A program made the position numbers and the translations under genes. The notes beneath the pieces are model-generated. The model was not told where the DNA came from, did no database searches, and saw nothing but the letters and a program-made list of their open reading frames with translations. Positions 47,662-58,804 of a stretch of DNA of 64,000 nt are shown here, one piece after another. Origin of the DNA: Favolaschia claudopus (taxonomy: Eukaryota; Basidiomycota; Agaricomycetes; Agaricales; Mycenaceae); assembly GCA_037176885.1 (NCBI GenBank), contig JAWWNJ010000045.1, positions 1,364,001 through 1,428,000 of the forward strand. Direction: 5' to 3'. Numbering within the stretch: position 1 is the first letter of the stretch; each line of letters starts with the position of its first letter.

Positions 47662-47669
47662 TATAAAAG
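47662..47669 (+). promoter_or_regulatory. TATA box, KRVRF copy C
   Basis: TATAAAAG followed by gcct, 63-70 bases before the ATG at 47732. Confidence 0.75.
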
Positions 47670-47731
47670 GCCTACCATTTCTGCCTCAACCCACCACCAA
47701 ACTCGAACAACAAATCATCTTAACAACAGCA

Positions 47732-48796
47732 ATGTCTTCTCAAACCATTTCTCCTGCTTCCATCTCTCATTCCAGGGCTCTCAAGCGAGCCCTCTCCGTC
47801 CCCTCCCTCGACAAATCTCATGCCATCATTCGCACATCTTCCGGCAGGCTGCGTCGGATGCCGAGTTTCGGTCGACCTTCTTTCCCTCCTGGTCAAAACT
47901 TCGTCAAAACGGCTTCGATCCCAGTCATCATCGTCCCCAACAACACGCAGTCCACCCCATGCGTCTCTTCGCTGAAGCGCCCCTCGTTGAAGCGCAAGCT
48001 TACACCCAAGCATCTTCACGGTCTCGTGAAGTTGCCTGCACACAAGAGGGCGAGTCCTTGTGTGTTGCGGAAACCTTTGAAGATTTCGCTTGTCTCGTCC
48101 TTCTCTGCCTCTGCCTCCCCCTCGTCTACCTCTATGATGGCATTGCATTTCCGCTCGCTGCCATCTGCCATGTCGGGCTTGTTCGCAGTACGTTCTCTAT
48201 ACACATTCCTTGGCCGTATCACTCACTCAGCCGCAGAGCTTGATGTCGATCGTCGTAATCTTACTCTTTCCGACCATGGTTGCGGAGACATCCAGACGAC
48301 CTGCATTCGAGGACGAAATTATTTTCAATGAGGAGCGGGGTAAGCGAATCTCCGTCTCATACTTCGCACCACATACTGATCCTCGCTGACAGAGCAACAT
48401 CCTTCCCACCTCCCTCCCTCACCCGCATTCGCCTCGCGCATCGCGGACAGCGTCACAGCGGCGTATCGCCGCACCCTCCGTCGCGCCACTCGTGCGCGAC
48501 GTGCAAGCTCCCCGGCCGACGCATTCACGGCATTCTTCAAGCCCACCCCCAAGCGTGTTCGCTTTAACCTCCCCGTGCGATTCGCCCTCCCCGTCCCCGT
48601 CGAACCGAAGCCTGAGACCCTCGCCATCGACACTCCCATCGTGGTTACCTCTTCGCCTATCGCGCTCTCGCTGCCGAAAGGTTCTGCGCCTGCTATTCGG
48701 CCTGCTCGAAAGCCACGTAGCCAGTTCAGCAGAAGTCCGCTGCCGACGGTGAAGGAGGGGGAGGTGCTCGACGTCGCTTTGTGTCGACGGTGGTGA
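47732..48796 (+). CDS. Unrecognised protein, KRVRF family copy C
   Basis: Model: 47732..48187, 48231..48339, 48393..48796, giving 322 aa; exons 1 and 2 have the same lengths as in copy A (456 and 109 bases). Exon 1: SISHSRALKRALSVPSLDKS and LKRPSLKRKLTPKHLHGLVK. Exon 2: the hydrophobic helix LMSIVVILLFPTMVAE followed by SRRPAFEDEIIFNEE, nearly identical to copy A. Exon 3: RRTLRRATRARRASS, TPKRVRFNLPVRFALPV, LAIDTPIVVTSSPIALSLPK and LPTVKEGEVLD. A and C are the closest pair and lie in opposite orientations, so they probably arose by an inverted duplication that included the promoter. Confidence 0.78.
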
Positions 48797-49339
48797 AAGT
48801 CGTCTGATATTCGTAACTCATCAGTAAAGAAAATCGTATACAAAATAGAAAACCCTTCTTCCTTCCTAATTCCTCTCGCTGTAAGTACATAGAGCCAGTG
48901 AGTATCACATTCGTGTTTAGTAAGAGGTGAAACTCAGAAAGAGACCGGGGTTGCGGCACTGGCTGCCCGATCAATTTATTCTTCTTCCGCACTTTCATCT
49001 CTCAAGAGTTACTTAAATGGTGGCTCTTCGACTCAAACTTGCAGAGCATCGCCTGGCACCCTCAGATCCCAACTTGGGTCTACGGGATTCGCCGTTCTCC
49101 TTTTAAAACCGGAATGTCCAAGAGTTTTGCGCGGCAAAATGACTTGTTCATTTTCAGCAATTTTCTCTAGGCAGGCCTTCCGCTGCCATTGTATTCGCGG
49201 TGGCTCGGGAAACCAGTCATCGAGATTCAAGAGACCAGTGTGGCGCCGTAGACAGCGCTCTCGAATGCCTGCTGTATGAAACTGAAATTAAGCGCCTCCT
49301 CCAAATACATGCTGCGGTTAGTCCCGAGCGCTCCTTCTC
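48797..49339. other. Intergenic between convergent genes
   Basis: No supported gene. A 65-codon frame at 49033-49230 (-) has no recognisable features. Confidence 0.5.
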
Positions 49340-50330
49340 TCATACCAATCCCTCATCCGGCACGAACGACAGTCCACTCTGCTCGCGCACCACTCCATAT
49401 ACAGCAGTGAAGTCCCCGCGGTCGCCAACAGCGCGTATGTTGTCGACGGCCAGGTTGTACGCCTTGAGTGGCACTCCATTGCGTTCCGCCAGCGCGTTAA
49501 CGTATTCTGCGATATGCAGGGTCTTCTCGACGTCCACAACGATATTCTGCGTGTCGAAGGATCTTCCCGTCACCATACCTTCGCCGTAGATCGCCTGCGG
49601 TGTACCGGGTGGGAACAATGCCTGGACGAGTTGGTGACCCCGTTTCGCGCCGATGCCTGCTTTCTCCACCATCGTATAAAACTCGGCGAGCTGCTGCAGT
49701 GTCGTGAAGTTGAAGATGTTTCCACAGAGCTTCAGCTCTTGTGCCTTTCCTGGTGTCTGGTCGGATAGGTCGATGTGCGCCTTGCCCATGACGCCGACGA
49801 GGAAGGGCTTGATTGCCTCGACGTCTGCGGCGGGGCCTGCGGTTATACATGACAGCTGCCCTTCAGCCGCCATGCTGGGGGAGCCGAAAACTAGGGTGAT
49901 TTGGATTCGAGTTAGAAGCATCGTTCTCTCAAGGATGAAATTTACCAGGCATTGCGACAAACCGTCCTCCCGCCCCAACGACGCGACGGGCTAGGCCATC
50001 TGCTCCTTGGGGCGTGATTGTTGAGCATTCGACAATCACCTTCCCAGCGAGGTCGACCTTCTCGAGGATTTCTTCGTATACCGTTTCGACGACGGGCTGG
50101 TCGTAGAGGCAAGACCATACGATGTCAGCCCCCCGAACTATCTCGACAAGACTCTCCACGGCTCGCGCGCTGTTACCGCCAATACTCTCCTCCGCCTTGA
50201 CGGCGGTCTTGTGCGTTCGATTCCAGAGTAGGATGGGCTTCGATAAGCCGCCTTTCATTGCTAGCTGAGAGGCAATTCCTCGACCCATCGCTCCCATCCC
50301 GAGAAAAGCGTGCTGCTTGGAGGTGTCCAT
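49340..50330 (-). CDS. 3-hydroxyisobutyrate/6-phosphogluconate dehydrogenase-like NAD(P)-dependent reductase
   Basis: Beta-hydroxyacid dehydrogenase family enzyme; members reduce or oxidise small beta-hydroxy acids, succinic or glyoxylic semialdehydes. Model: 49946..50330, 49340..49890, giving 311 aa with one intron. The N-terminus is the Rossmann motif FLGMGAMGRGIASQLAMKGG. The substrate signature is VIVECSTITPQGADGLARRV followed by GGRFVAMPVFGSPSMA, and the catalytic Lys with nearby Asn is in ELKLCGNIFN. The all-helical C-terminal domain follows to ADNIRAVGD-like and GVVREQSGL. No targeting peptide is evident (MDTSKQHAFLG), so it is probably cytosolic. The exact substrate cannot be told from sequence. 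Confidence 0.9.
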
Positions 50331-51711
50331 TAGCTGAGTTAGCGGGATGGTGCTACTCTACGTCTAGCCAAGATTTATATTCCCCCCCACATCGTCAATG
50401 ATACTCTTCCGCGTTTGGAGCGCACCGTTCAGGTTTAGCCGTTTAAATGGTATCTGCACATAACTTCCCCGTAATGTGTGCTTCGCGATCCGCAACGGCC
50501 GCATCTCGTAATCGGGTGTCCTTGAGTCTTGAATATCAGCGAGGTAGCCCTCCCGCTTCTATTCCTCTATCGCGAGGCGGGATCGCTCATGACGGGGCAG
50601 ACATGGGTGGTACAGGTGGTGGGACATTCATTGGTTACCAAAATTAGCATCCGCCACCGGCCCCCTTCTCCTTGTGTCAGATAGCGGGGGACAGTTTCTA
50701 TCTTGCGACACGCTCAAGGGCACCGTACTCTACCGCGCCACATTCTGGAACTTGGCCATCGGACGCCTCCGTCGGTACACCTCCGAGCCCCGAGCCTGAC
50801 AACTGCGGACGTGCTGTTTTGCTGTATTTCACCCCGACATGCGCCGCCATTCCCTGCGCTGTAAAATGGAACCATTGAATGGTTCGAATGGCAAGCTTCT
50901 TGCGGTTCGCTCATGTTTCCACGGCTGCGGATTTCCTGGGTGCCAAAGCATACACATGTACCATCATTTCCATTTCGGAAACGAATCTTGAAACGGTCCA
51001 GCGCTTCGAATGAGGGTCTTCAGCAGCTCAAATTCAACAGCATCTATACCAAACTAGGGCCCCGTTGCTGTTATGGTGCGCTCAACGCTCGGCGCCGATG
51101 ATTCTTTTAGGGGGACTTTGTTGCCTGAACAAGATTTCATCCTATCCATTGTGTCCCGCGAGTCTATTTCCCTCGAACAAGCCGGCTCTCGATTCCCTCT
51201 TGCCCCAACGCACATCCTCAGCATTCATTGTGTATCTCTTGTTTCGACCTACTCCAGGTCCTCAATCTGCGTCGAGTCACAACCCCAACATATTCAATCG
51301 GCTGTATCAACAACACTCGGGTCGGATGCGAGGCAATGGCCATGGCGATACACCACAGATGACTCGCTCTGGACCTACACCTGATCTGCTCCGTTCGTCA
51401 TGATGGACTAGCTTGCTCGTCGTCGTAATACATCCAGGATTGGCGACGGAGATCACTACCTAAGTTTGGAAGACGTTCCTCACAATTAAGTATCAGATGG
51501 CAGGCTAATTACTGTAGTAAGTTGTGATGGTGATGCGTTCCCGAGGCGAGCTGTGAAGCAAGACTGAATGGGTATGTTGTCAGTCTTTGCACTGGTCACT
51601 GTACGGTCGTTTACCATCCACAGCCGGAACCTTCGTCACTCGTATCAAACAACATATAAGGCTCGATCTACGGAATGCAAAACTCAGCGCCTTCGCTTTC
51701 TCCTGGCTAGG
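50331..51711. other. Intergenic, no gene seen
   Basis: Between divergent genes. Frames at 51065-51403 overlap in different phases and show no motifs. Confidence 0.5.
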
Positions 51712-53710
51712 ATGTCATCTCGCGTCCCCGATGCTTTTCATGAACATTCCATCGCTACTCCAGGACCTCGCGCGGATGGTCAGATCTTTAGAGCCCTCCT
51801 CATTGGCATCTCCAGAAGCTTCGAGACTGCGAACGGAAATTATCCTGCTTTGGATGGATCTCACAACGACGTGATGAAGATGCGGGACATGCTCATAGAC
51901 TGGTAACGGTCCCTTGCTACGACTTTTGCCCGGGCCTAATGATTCGCCAGTTATAGTTATCTCCCCCAGGAGATAACGATTCTTATCGATGACGGGGTCG
52001 CTGGCCATGAACAACCGACGCGCGCCAATATTGTATGTTTGTTATGGTCACGCAGAGTATCAAGCTCAACGCATCAGCAGCTCAAGGCCATTGAAGATCT
52101 TATCAAGGATGCGAAGCAAGGGGATCATCTTTGCTTCCACTGTGCGTCCTGTCTGGCCTTCGGAGACTCGATCTCACCGAGCGCTTAGTCTGTGGACACT
52201 CTATGCAGGTCGAGAACCGCACTAACACAGAAGCGGATGGATGGGACGAATGTGAAGCTGTTTTTGAATCTCTCACTCCTCATTTGAAGCTCATACGTAT
52301 TCCAGGTATGATCCCCTGGGACGGCCCTGACCATTATATCATAGACAACGTATGTCGTCGGCTTATCCTCTTCCTCGATTCAGAATCCTCACGGTGCGAT
52401 GCAGGAGCTAAACGCGGCGCTTGTTCAACCCCTACCCGCAGGCTGTCAGCTTGTCGCTGTTTTGGACACTTGTCACTCGGGAACTATGCTGGGTATGAAA
52501 TGTTCTCAATGCCCAACGATCACTGAAGTTTAGACAATATAGATCTGAAGCACGACGCTTGCAATAGCGTATTCGTCCCATGGTTGCAGGCTGGGAACAA
52601 GGCTGCAGAGAATCGGCCCCGAGTAGGCAAGTGTCTTATGTGGCATGTGCCAGTAGCTATCTCATTTCGATTCCAAGTCCGGAACAATGCGGGCTGGGTT
52701 TCACGGGTTGGGACGAGCTTGCAAGCTGGCCGGACCACTATTGTTTTCCCCCGAGCTTCGAGCCGTCTTCGCACTCAGCCGAGTGGAATCAGCATGAACT
52801 TGATGTGCACCCCGTCTTTGCCAATCACGTCCGGAGAAGTTGCCAGCCGGCACACGACCCGAGTCTCGAACTCAGTCTTGCGATGCACGCATACCCATCG
52901 CGCCTCTCCGGCCTCCTTAGTTTCAGAAGCGGAAGAAACTGTCAATATAACTTTTGCACAGACCGGTGCTCTATCTCCAGCTTTTCCTCGAAAATCTTGG
53001 GTCTTATCCGAAGCCCAGCGGCGGTGCGAAAGCCCGACTGCCATGATCGAATGCGATGGATGGTGTAGGGAAAATCGCCCCACCACCACCGAATCGGCGC
53101 AGTGCGCGGGTGCCGTTAGAGCCGATGTCATTTGCATTGCGTCGTGTAGGGACGACGAACTTTCCTACGAAGATGGCGCAGGGAATAGCATGACTACGGT
53201 TGGTACTTTTACGAAAACTTCCGTGATTCGCTCACTAGTCGGCAGGCTCTAGTGAAGACCTCGAGAGAAAATCCAAATCAGTCCCTCAAGCAACTCCTTA
53301 TATCCGTGAGGCGAGTCTGCTTTCTCACCCATCACTGTATATGTATTTGACTGTGCTTCAGTTACGCTATGCACACCCAAGCAAGGAATCGGCACGAGAG
53401 AGCCAAGAAGTACAAACAAGCTGTCATAGTTTACAATAACTGGGTCGACAAGAAGAACGCGGAGCAGCACACCAGGGCCATGTCGCTGGACGTTACATAC
53501 GGCGATGAGCCGCGCCGTCTCTCTCCCTCCACGACATTCCCTGCCCCGAAGAAATCGTGGTTGGCTCATTTGAAGCGCACATTGGTCTTAAAGCGTTTGG
53601 CGTTTCAATCGAAGCTTACTCTGAACGTCAACTTGGATGTCGACAAATTCCAGAATCCTGTGCTGTCTAGTGCACGCCCTCTTGACATGGAGGGGGGTTT
53701 CCGGATGTAA
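51712..53710 (+). CDS. Metacaspase-like cysteine peptidase
   Basis: Caspase-fold peptidase of the fungal metacaspase group, cleaving after Arg/Lys in stress and death responses. Exons: 51712..51902, 51951..52032, 52081..52141, 52189..52251, 52306..52349, 52405..52492, 52534..53198, 53246..53305, 53362..53710. Start MSSRVPDAFHEH; FRALLIGISRSFE is strand 1; ALDGSHNDVMKMRDMLIDWY and LPQEITILIDDGV follow; catalytic His is in HFCGHSMQV and Cys in VAVLDTCHSGTML. DGWDEC and DNELNAALVQPLPAGC are typical. The p10 part shows MIECDGWCRE, ADVICIASCRDDELSYED and LKQLLIS. The C-tail ends KFQNPVLSSARPLDM, common in basidiomycete metacaspases. Two oddities: HS replaces the usual HG after the catalytic His, and my last exon is one base out of phase with exon 8, so either a splice site is misjudged or the tail is frameshifted. 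Confidence 0.82.
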
Positions 53711-54268
53711 ACATTTCCATTACGCTTTTTGGTGAGTTCTGTCCCCTGTAGTACTAACAGACGATCAACTCGAATGCGTCCAGGTCTTTCTTTGTCTCGC
53801 TATAATGTGTCACTATCGCGTCATGTCGTTTATCCTTAGCTTGTTCTTCTAACGCTATCTCCCTGCTCTCCTCGTTGCTAATTATTGTTATCTTGCCTGC
53901 CCATTATTGTGTATCATTGTAGCCATCCTGCAAACCCAATGTACTTTTTGATGATCCGTTCCATTTTGTGGCCCTGCTAGCGAGCGTTGTACGCTCATGT
54001 GCCGCCTGATCCTCCTCGATGGCGCTCCCAAGCCAATCAAGCTGGCGATCGGGCTGGTTTCTCTTGAGCTTAAGAGAAATCCAAACCAGAGGACAGATTT
54101 TTCGGCTTTTTCTTACTGTGAATCGAACGCGAAGAGCAAAATACCGGTGATTGTACGAGCAAAAGTTGCCTATCGCGCGTAAGTGTAAAGACATTATAAA
54201 GAGCGCTTATATACTATAAGTGAGTTAAAATGAGCTGTCTATGATAATGGGTGAGAGTCAGTGACGAT
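53711..54268. other. Intergenic between convergent genes
   Basis: 3' ends of the metacaspase-like gene and the pseudophosphatase-like gene. No gene seen. Confidence 0.5.
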
Positions 54269-55942
54269 CTACGCCAGCAGCAAGTTCTCGAGATACGTCG
54301 CCACAACCCCATCGTTCCCCAGTAGGCCCCGCCATGACTTGTTCACCGTCCCCACCGATCCCTCAAACTTGCACAAAGCAAAACGCAGACTGCATCCCTC
54401 CACACGCGCGAGATAACAAGCCATAAGCGCCAGCCCCTCGAGTGCCAGCTGCCCGCGCGGCGTCAGCAACAACACCCGACGCCGCGCCGTCGGGGCGAAG
54501 GGGTGCGGGCGCAAGAAAGAGAGCACCAGATCAATGTGGATGAGCTGGAGGCCGAGAGGTGGGGGCTTAGCGGGGCCGTCGGAGAGGAAGTGCGCTAGCT
54601 CGGGGAGAGCGACGAAGCGCCCGGAGGAGGCGAGGAATTCTTGGGTGGCGACGAGATCGGTGTATGAGACAGAATGGTTTTTGTGCAGTGTCTCCGCACA
54701 AGAATCTCCTGAAAAGCAGGAAGACTGAAGCTGAATTGTTGAGACGTCGCCGTCGCTACCCAAAATCGATTCTGGAAGTGACTGAACAAGGTGATGATTC
54801 CGGAGCAGCGAAGAGCCGTGCTGGATGTGTCCATAGGACTCGTCAATAACACAAAAATCGCTGGATGGGTGGGGTGGGGCAAGGGGCGGTGGGATGTGGA
54901 GATGCAATGTATGAATGGCAGTCTCGGGACTGAAGCTGACGTTTGGAAGTGCTTGAGAACGTTTGCAAGCGGGGACGAGACGAATGACATGTGTAAATGC
55001 TGGCGCAAGCGCGAGAGTGGACTCGTCGTCGTCGTAAGCTATGAAGACGTTGGGACCGACGATTTGGAGTGCACCGCTCGCCTCGTTGGCATCTTCCGAC
55101 CCTGAACTGTCTGCAGATGAGGAAGAGTCGGTATCCACAGATGGGTCAGGAAAATATTGAGGGACGGGCTTGCGTCTGATTCTGAACTTTGGTGGCGACG
55201 GAGAAGCGGCCGGCTTCGGAGTACTGTCGAGGTCGGACATTGGGGAGGCGCTTGGCGAGGAGAGCGCAAGAAGAGGTTTCTCCTGCGATACAGGAGGTAT
55301 AGGGCTAGAACAACGAGAAAACTGGTTGTCTGAACTGCCTTCCGAAGAGCGGACACTGTTTTTCGAGGGCCAAGCTCGCAAACTGAATAAGGATGGCTTG
55401 CGGCTTAGAGGACTAGATGAGCTGGCAGCAGCACTGAAAGTGCTGTCGTCCTCTGTTTTAGGCAAGCACAAGTGCGATGGCTTCTTGTGCAGTGAAACGG
55501 GTGGAGTGCTAGAAGACTCCGTGCCGGGCGTGCGAAGACTCAATAGCGTCTTCGTGCGTCCGAGCAGTCGTGGCGCACCACGAGAGGGTATAAAGCCATC
55601 GTCCAGCGAGACTCCGTTGTCTGTGTACCTCATAACACTGCATATTCCATCACCGCACTGCATCAAAGGGTTCATGGGCCGATCCTGAGTGCCAAAACTC
55701 GACCATTTGGACGATTGATTTAAGGTGGAGGTAGTGCCCGTATGCCGGAGGATTGCGGCTTGCCTCCTTGTTTCTTCGTCGATGGAATAGGAGTAGACGT
55801 CGGAATCAGGTTCAGGTGAGGAACAAACTGGCGTCGGGGGTTTCGACAGTGTACTGGTGGGAGGATGAGAGTTGGCTGGTACTGTGGGCGTCGAAAAAGG
55901 AGAGACTGGGACCCCAGGGATGGGAAGCATTGCCGCGAACAT
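54269..55942 (-). CDS. Dual-specificity-phosphatase-like protein lacking the catalytic signature
   Basis: Single-exon gene, 557 aa from the ATG at 55942 (MFAAMLPIPGVPVSPFSTP). The first about 310 residues are Ser/Pro-rich and probably disordered. The C-terminal part follows the DSP fold: NVFIAYDDDESTLALAPAFT then HVIRLVPA match the start of such domains; HTLHLHIPPP is the next strand; the expected HCxxGxxR loop is replaced by VLLLTPRGQLALEGLALMA, with no Cys at the nucleophile position; NKSWRGLLGNDGVV closes the domain. It therefore looks like a pseudophosphatase that may bind phosphoproteins. The frame stays open to 56083; I chose 55942 because TATATAA lies about 45 bases before it. Confidence 0.68.
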   Translation of the reverse strand: MFAAMLPIPGVPVSPFSTPTVPANSHPPTSTLSKPPTPVCSSPEPDSDVYSYSIDEETRRQAAILRHTGTTSTLNQSSKWSSFGTQDRPMNPLMQCGDGICSVMRYTDNGVSLDDGFIPSRGAPRLLGRTKTLLSLRTPGTESSSTPPVSLHKKPSHLCLPKTEDDSTFSAAASSSSPLSRKPSLFSLRAWPSKNSVRSSEGSSDNQFSRCSSPIPPVSQEKPLLALSSPSASPMSDLDSTPKPAASPSPPKFRIRRKPVPQYFPDPSVDTDSSSSADSSGSEDANEASGALQIVGPNVFIAYDDDESTLALAPAFTHVIRLVPACKRSQALPNVSFSPETAIHTLHLHIPPPLAPPHPSSDFCVIDESYGHIQHGSSLLRNHHLVQSLPESILGSDGDVSTIQLQSSCFSGDSCAETLHKNHSVSYTDLVATQEFLASSGRFVALPELAHFLSDGPAKPPPLGLQLIHIDLVLSFLRPHPFAPTARRRVLLLTPRGQLALEGLALMACYLARVEGCSLRFALCKFEGSVGTVNKSWRGLLGNDGVVATYLENLLLA

Positions 55943-57281
55943 GAGTTCTTTGCGATATGCTTCATACACAACGAACACAAGCTTATATAGGTACGGCAAT
56001 GATCGAAAGTCCCACTTGAAGAGTAAATTCTGAGACCTGTGCCAGCGCCATTGTAGATCGAGTTCAATGTTAGCCAGGAGCAATGGCGAGAGCGAAGCGG
56101 CAGCGGGTAAAGAGAAATGGGAGCGGCATCGTCGACGCGCGTGGTACTAGGAGAGAACTGAGCACCGTGAGCGTTACGTTACAGTCAAGGTGCGATGGCG
56201 GGCCGTAATGCCGTAAGTTCATTTCCTTTCTGGCACGGTCTGGCACGGTCCCCCTCATCCAGAAATTTTGTTTACGGCTTGTCTTCCCTCAACGGCGGGA
56301 AAAGCATATCTCGGAGGTTGAACTGATCGAAACCTTGCATTTTGTAAAATGGAGCAAGCTCTTTCTCAATCTATGGTGAAGGTCTGTCAAAGGTCTGTCA
56401 ATAGTATTGATCATTCGTTAAACAGTAGATGCGGTTCTCTCAACTTCTTTGTGTTGTCGATAGATCTTGTATAAAATGCACAGTTGCTATTGCCTCGTTA
56501 TGAGACTTGGTTGCGAACGCCATGTTCATCTGCCGCACAATCCTTCCTAAAGTCAACGCAGTGCTTGTAGTTTTCAGTGTTCACAGGCGACCCTGGCATC
56601 AGCTGGCATCGCATTGTTGAACGAAAGTGCCCAGTGACTTCCCGAAGCCGTCTTGAGGGGGCCTTGTTGCACGGGTGCGTCGAGCGTTTTTAATTTGCGT
56701 ATCAAATTTCATATCAAACTTCCTGTAGCGAAAAGGAGTGCACCTGTTGAGGCTCCCGTACCATTGTGGCAGTTCGGCAAATCTCGAGTACATCGTCCGT
56801 CGTATCCATAAAGTTCTGATGTGGCTAAGAAACAATTCAGGTGACCAGAAGCAAACTGAGACTTAGATTCTCTCTCGCCGAAACAAAAATCGAGTTCAAA
56901 GAACGACAAAGAGGTGGAAGACCAGGCTGCCGGGATCCAGATTTGTAGCTTCCTGTGCTAGACATGGGGTATACACTTCTGTTTAATATTGTGAGTGCGT
57001 CTGTTGTCTATACATTTCCCGAATGTTTAGCCCTTTTCCGAATTGCTTCGGACAGCTTGATTATACTGCGGGAGTTCTACCTGTCGCCTTCGTCGACCGT
57101 ATCCTAGATCAATGCGCACTGAGTTACATGACATCAATGCGAGGTAGCAGTTTCTGGGACGGCGACGGGCCGAAATCTCTTCAACGCAAGGTGTAGGGCA
57201 GCACCCCGCTTCTTCAATTTGGAGCCAACCCGAATTATTATGTTCCGGTGCTTCTTGGATACAATTTCCTCTGACGAAAAG
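55943..57281. other. Upstream region and intergenic, no gene seen
   Basis: Contains the promoter of the DSP-like gene, a duplicated tctggcacgg (about 56229 and 56240), and otherwise only short unsupported frames. Confidence 0.5.
55983..55989 (-). promoter_or_regulatory. TATA box of the DSP-like gene
   Basis: TATATAA on the minus strand, 41-47 bases upstream of the ATG at 55942. Confidence 0.5.
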
Positions 57282-58804
57282 TTAGTACCTATCACTCAAA
57301 CCGTGAATATGGCACGAACCGGGCTGCACGGTACGAGCCTCGTGCTCAGTGTTTGGCTGAACGGAATGATGAGAAACAGTTTCCCGTGCGGGCAGGGGAT
57401 GCTCCTCTGTCTTTGTCAGCGGAACAAGGGAGTCGTTCGCGATAGTACTGTCAATCGCCATAGCTCTTGGGTAAACACTCTGTCTGGGATCATCGTCTGC
57501 AACATCAGTGGAAACTTGAATTTTCGGTGCAGGCCGGGCGACTGCTTTGGAGGATGGAATTTCGGGTCGCGTTTCACCCGTTGACGGAGGATTTCCGACC
57601 AACTCATCATGGTCGATAAGCATATCAACTGGGGCAATAACGATGAAGGCAGAGAAGACCGATGAGGTACACACACATACTCGTCTGTTCATCGTAGAGG
57701 GCCGAATCCATTTCCTTTGCCCGGTTAATCTCGTTTTGAAGCTTAATTGCTCTATATTCCTCGATCCTAGAGGGCGGAGCGAGCTCCTTTTCGATTCTGA
57801 AGCAAAGAACTATAGCTGAGGGAAAAGAAAGTTGCGAGTGATATTGATTCTCACCTCTCAATGGCTTCAACTTCCTTGAGATAATCCGATCGCTTGTGCA
57901 GCTCTGTGATTTTCGACAGATCGTGTGTGAAGTGGACAGTGATCATCGCCTTGTCATGAGAATCGCTCGAGAAGAGGTCCTGCACAAGTTCATTTAAACT
58001 TCCCGTTTCAGCTTCGATGTCAGCGTCAACATCTCCGCCCTCCTCCGGAACAGATTCTGCACTTGACTCGGAACAATACGAGGAAGAGGGAGCTGCGCTG
58101 AATGTGGATGCCGCATCGTCGTCGGCGGGGCGGCTGGTAGCTGAGGTTGTATCGATGTTATTTTCCGCCTGACCCTTTGACTTGAATGCGCGCTGTTTAT
58201 CTTGCATCTCCTCTATATCGTCTGCCATCAAGAAGTGAAGTCGAATGCTCTCCTCGCGGTCAAGTTTCCACTCCGGAGGGTCAACTGTAAAAGAGGGCGG
58301 GGTTCGGACGCAAGCTCCAGCAGAGATTGATATGTAGCAATCGCTCCAAGGTAAACATTTGGAAGGCTGTAATGGAGGTCGGCCGGAGACGTGCGTGCTT
58401 CTGGTCACAGGAAGGACGGGGACCGACATAGATGGCAGAATGAACTCTTCAGGCCGGCCCTCGGGTTCTCCGTGTTGAACAAAGCGGAGATAACACGAGT
58501 TATAACGTTCCCATGGCATGTAGATTCCGCGCCACTGTGACACAGCAGGGTTCAAGGGACTTGTTTAAGGATGAAAAACATACACTCGTACCTTCGCTAT
58601 GAGGCCAACATACTGTTTATTGACGAGCTTTTTACAGGCCGCGACGGCTTCAGGAACGTCCTGCGCACCTTCGCTTAGGGATGCGACGGGGTCTATCGTG
58701 AATGTCACAAAAGCATCTACTTCTGGAAGGATCCACTGAATGTCAGTGGGTGTGTTTGCCTCATGAGGCTGAGGTATCATGGTGTCCAGGAAAGGGAGGA
58801 TCAA
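57282..58804 (-). CDS. Hypothetical protein with C-terminal helical segment
   Basis: I do not recognise this protein. Model: 58592..58804, 57855..58534, 57681..57796, 57282..57628, giving 451 aa. The N-terminal part (IQWILPEVDAFVTFTIDPVA, KWRGIYMPWERYNSCYLRFV) looks globular. A central acidic Ser-rich stretch (PADDDAASTFSAAPSSSYCS) follows, then DKAMITVHFTHDLSKITELH and a charged helix (IEKELAPPSRIEEYRAIKL) likely to be coiled coil, then a disordered C-terminus. The acceptor of the second intron was chosen at tgcttcag because it joins AIER to IEKELAPP in frame. No signal peptide or membrane segment. Function unknown. Confidence 0.7.

Larger units (their letters stand above)
46489..47731. other. 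Divergent intergenic region between KRVRF copies B and C
   Basis: Contains TATA boxes of both genes (46552-46559 and 47662-47669) and, next to each, copies of the family's upstream cassette. The centre (about 46900-47230) has no gene; short caccaac repeats occur at about 47085-47150. Confidence 0.5.

Noticed and set aside
50875..50900. ggttcgaa sequence suggesting a tRNA T-loop
   Set aside because: Flanking sequence does not fold into a cloverleaf.
53904..54194. 96-codon minus-strand frame beside the DSP-like gene
   Set aside because: Lies in a 3' region, with no motif and biased toward chance openness.
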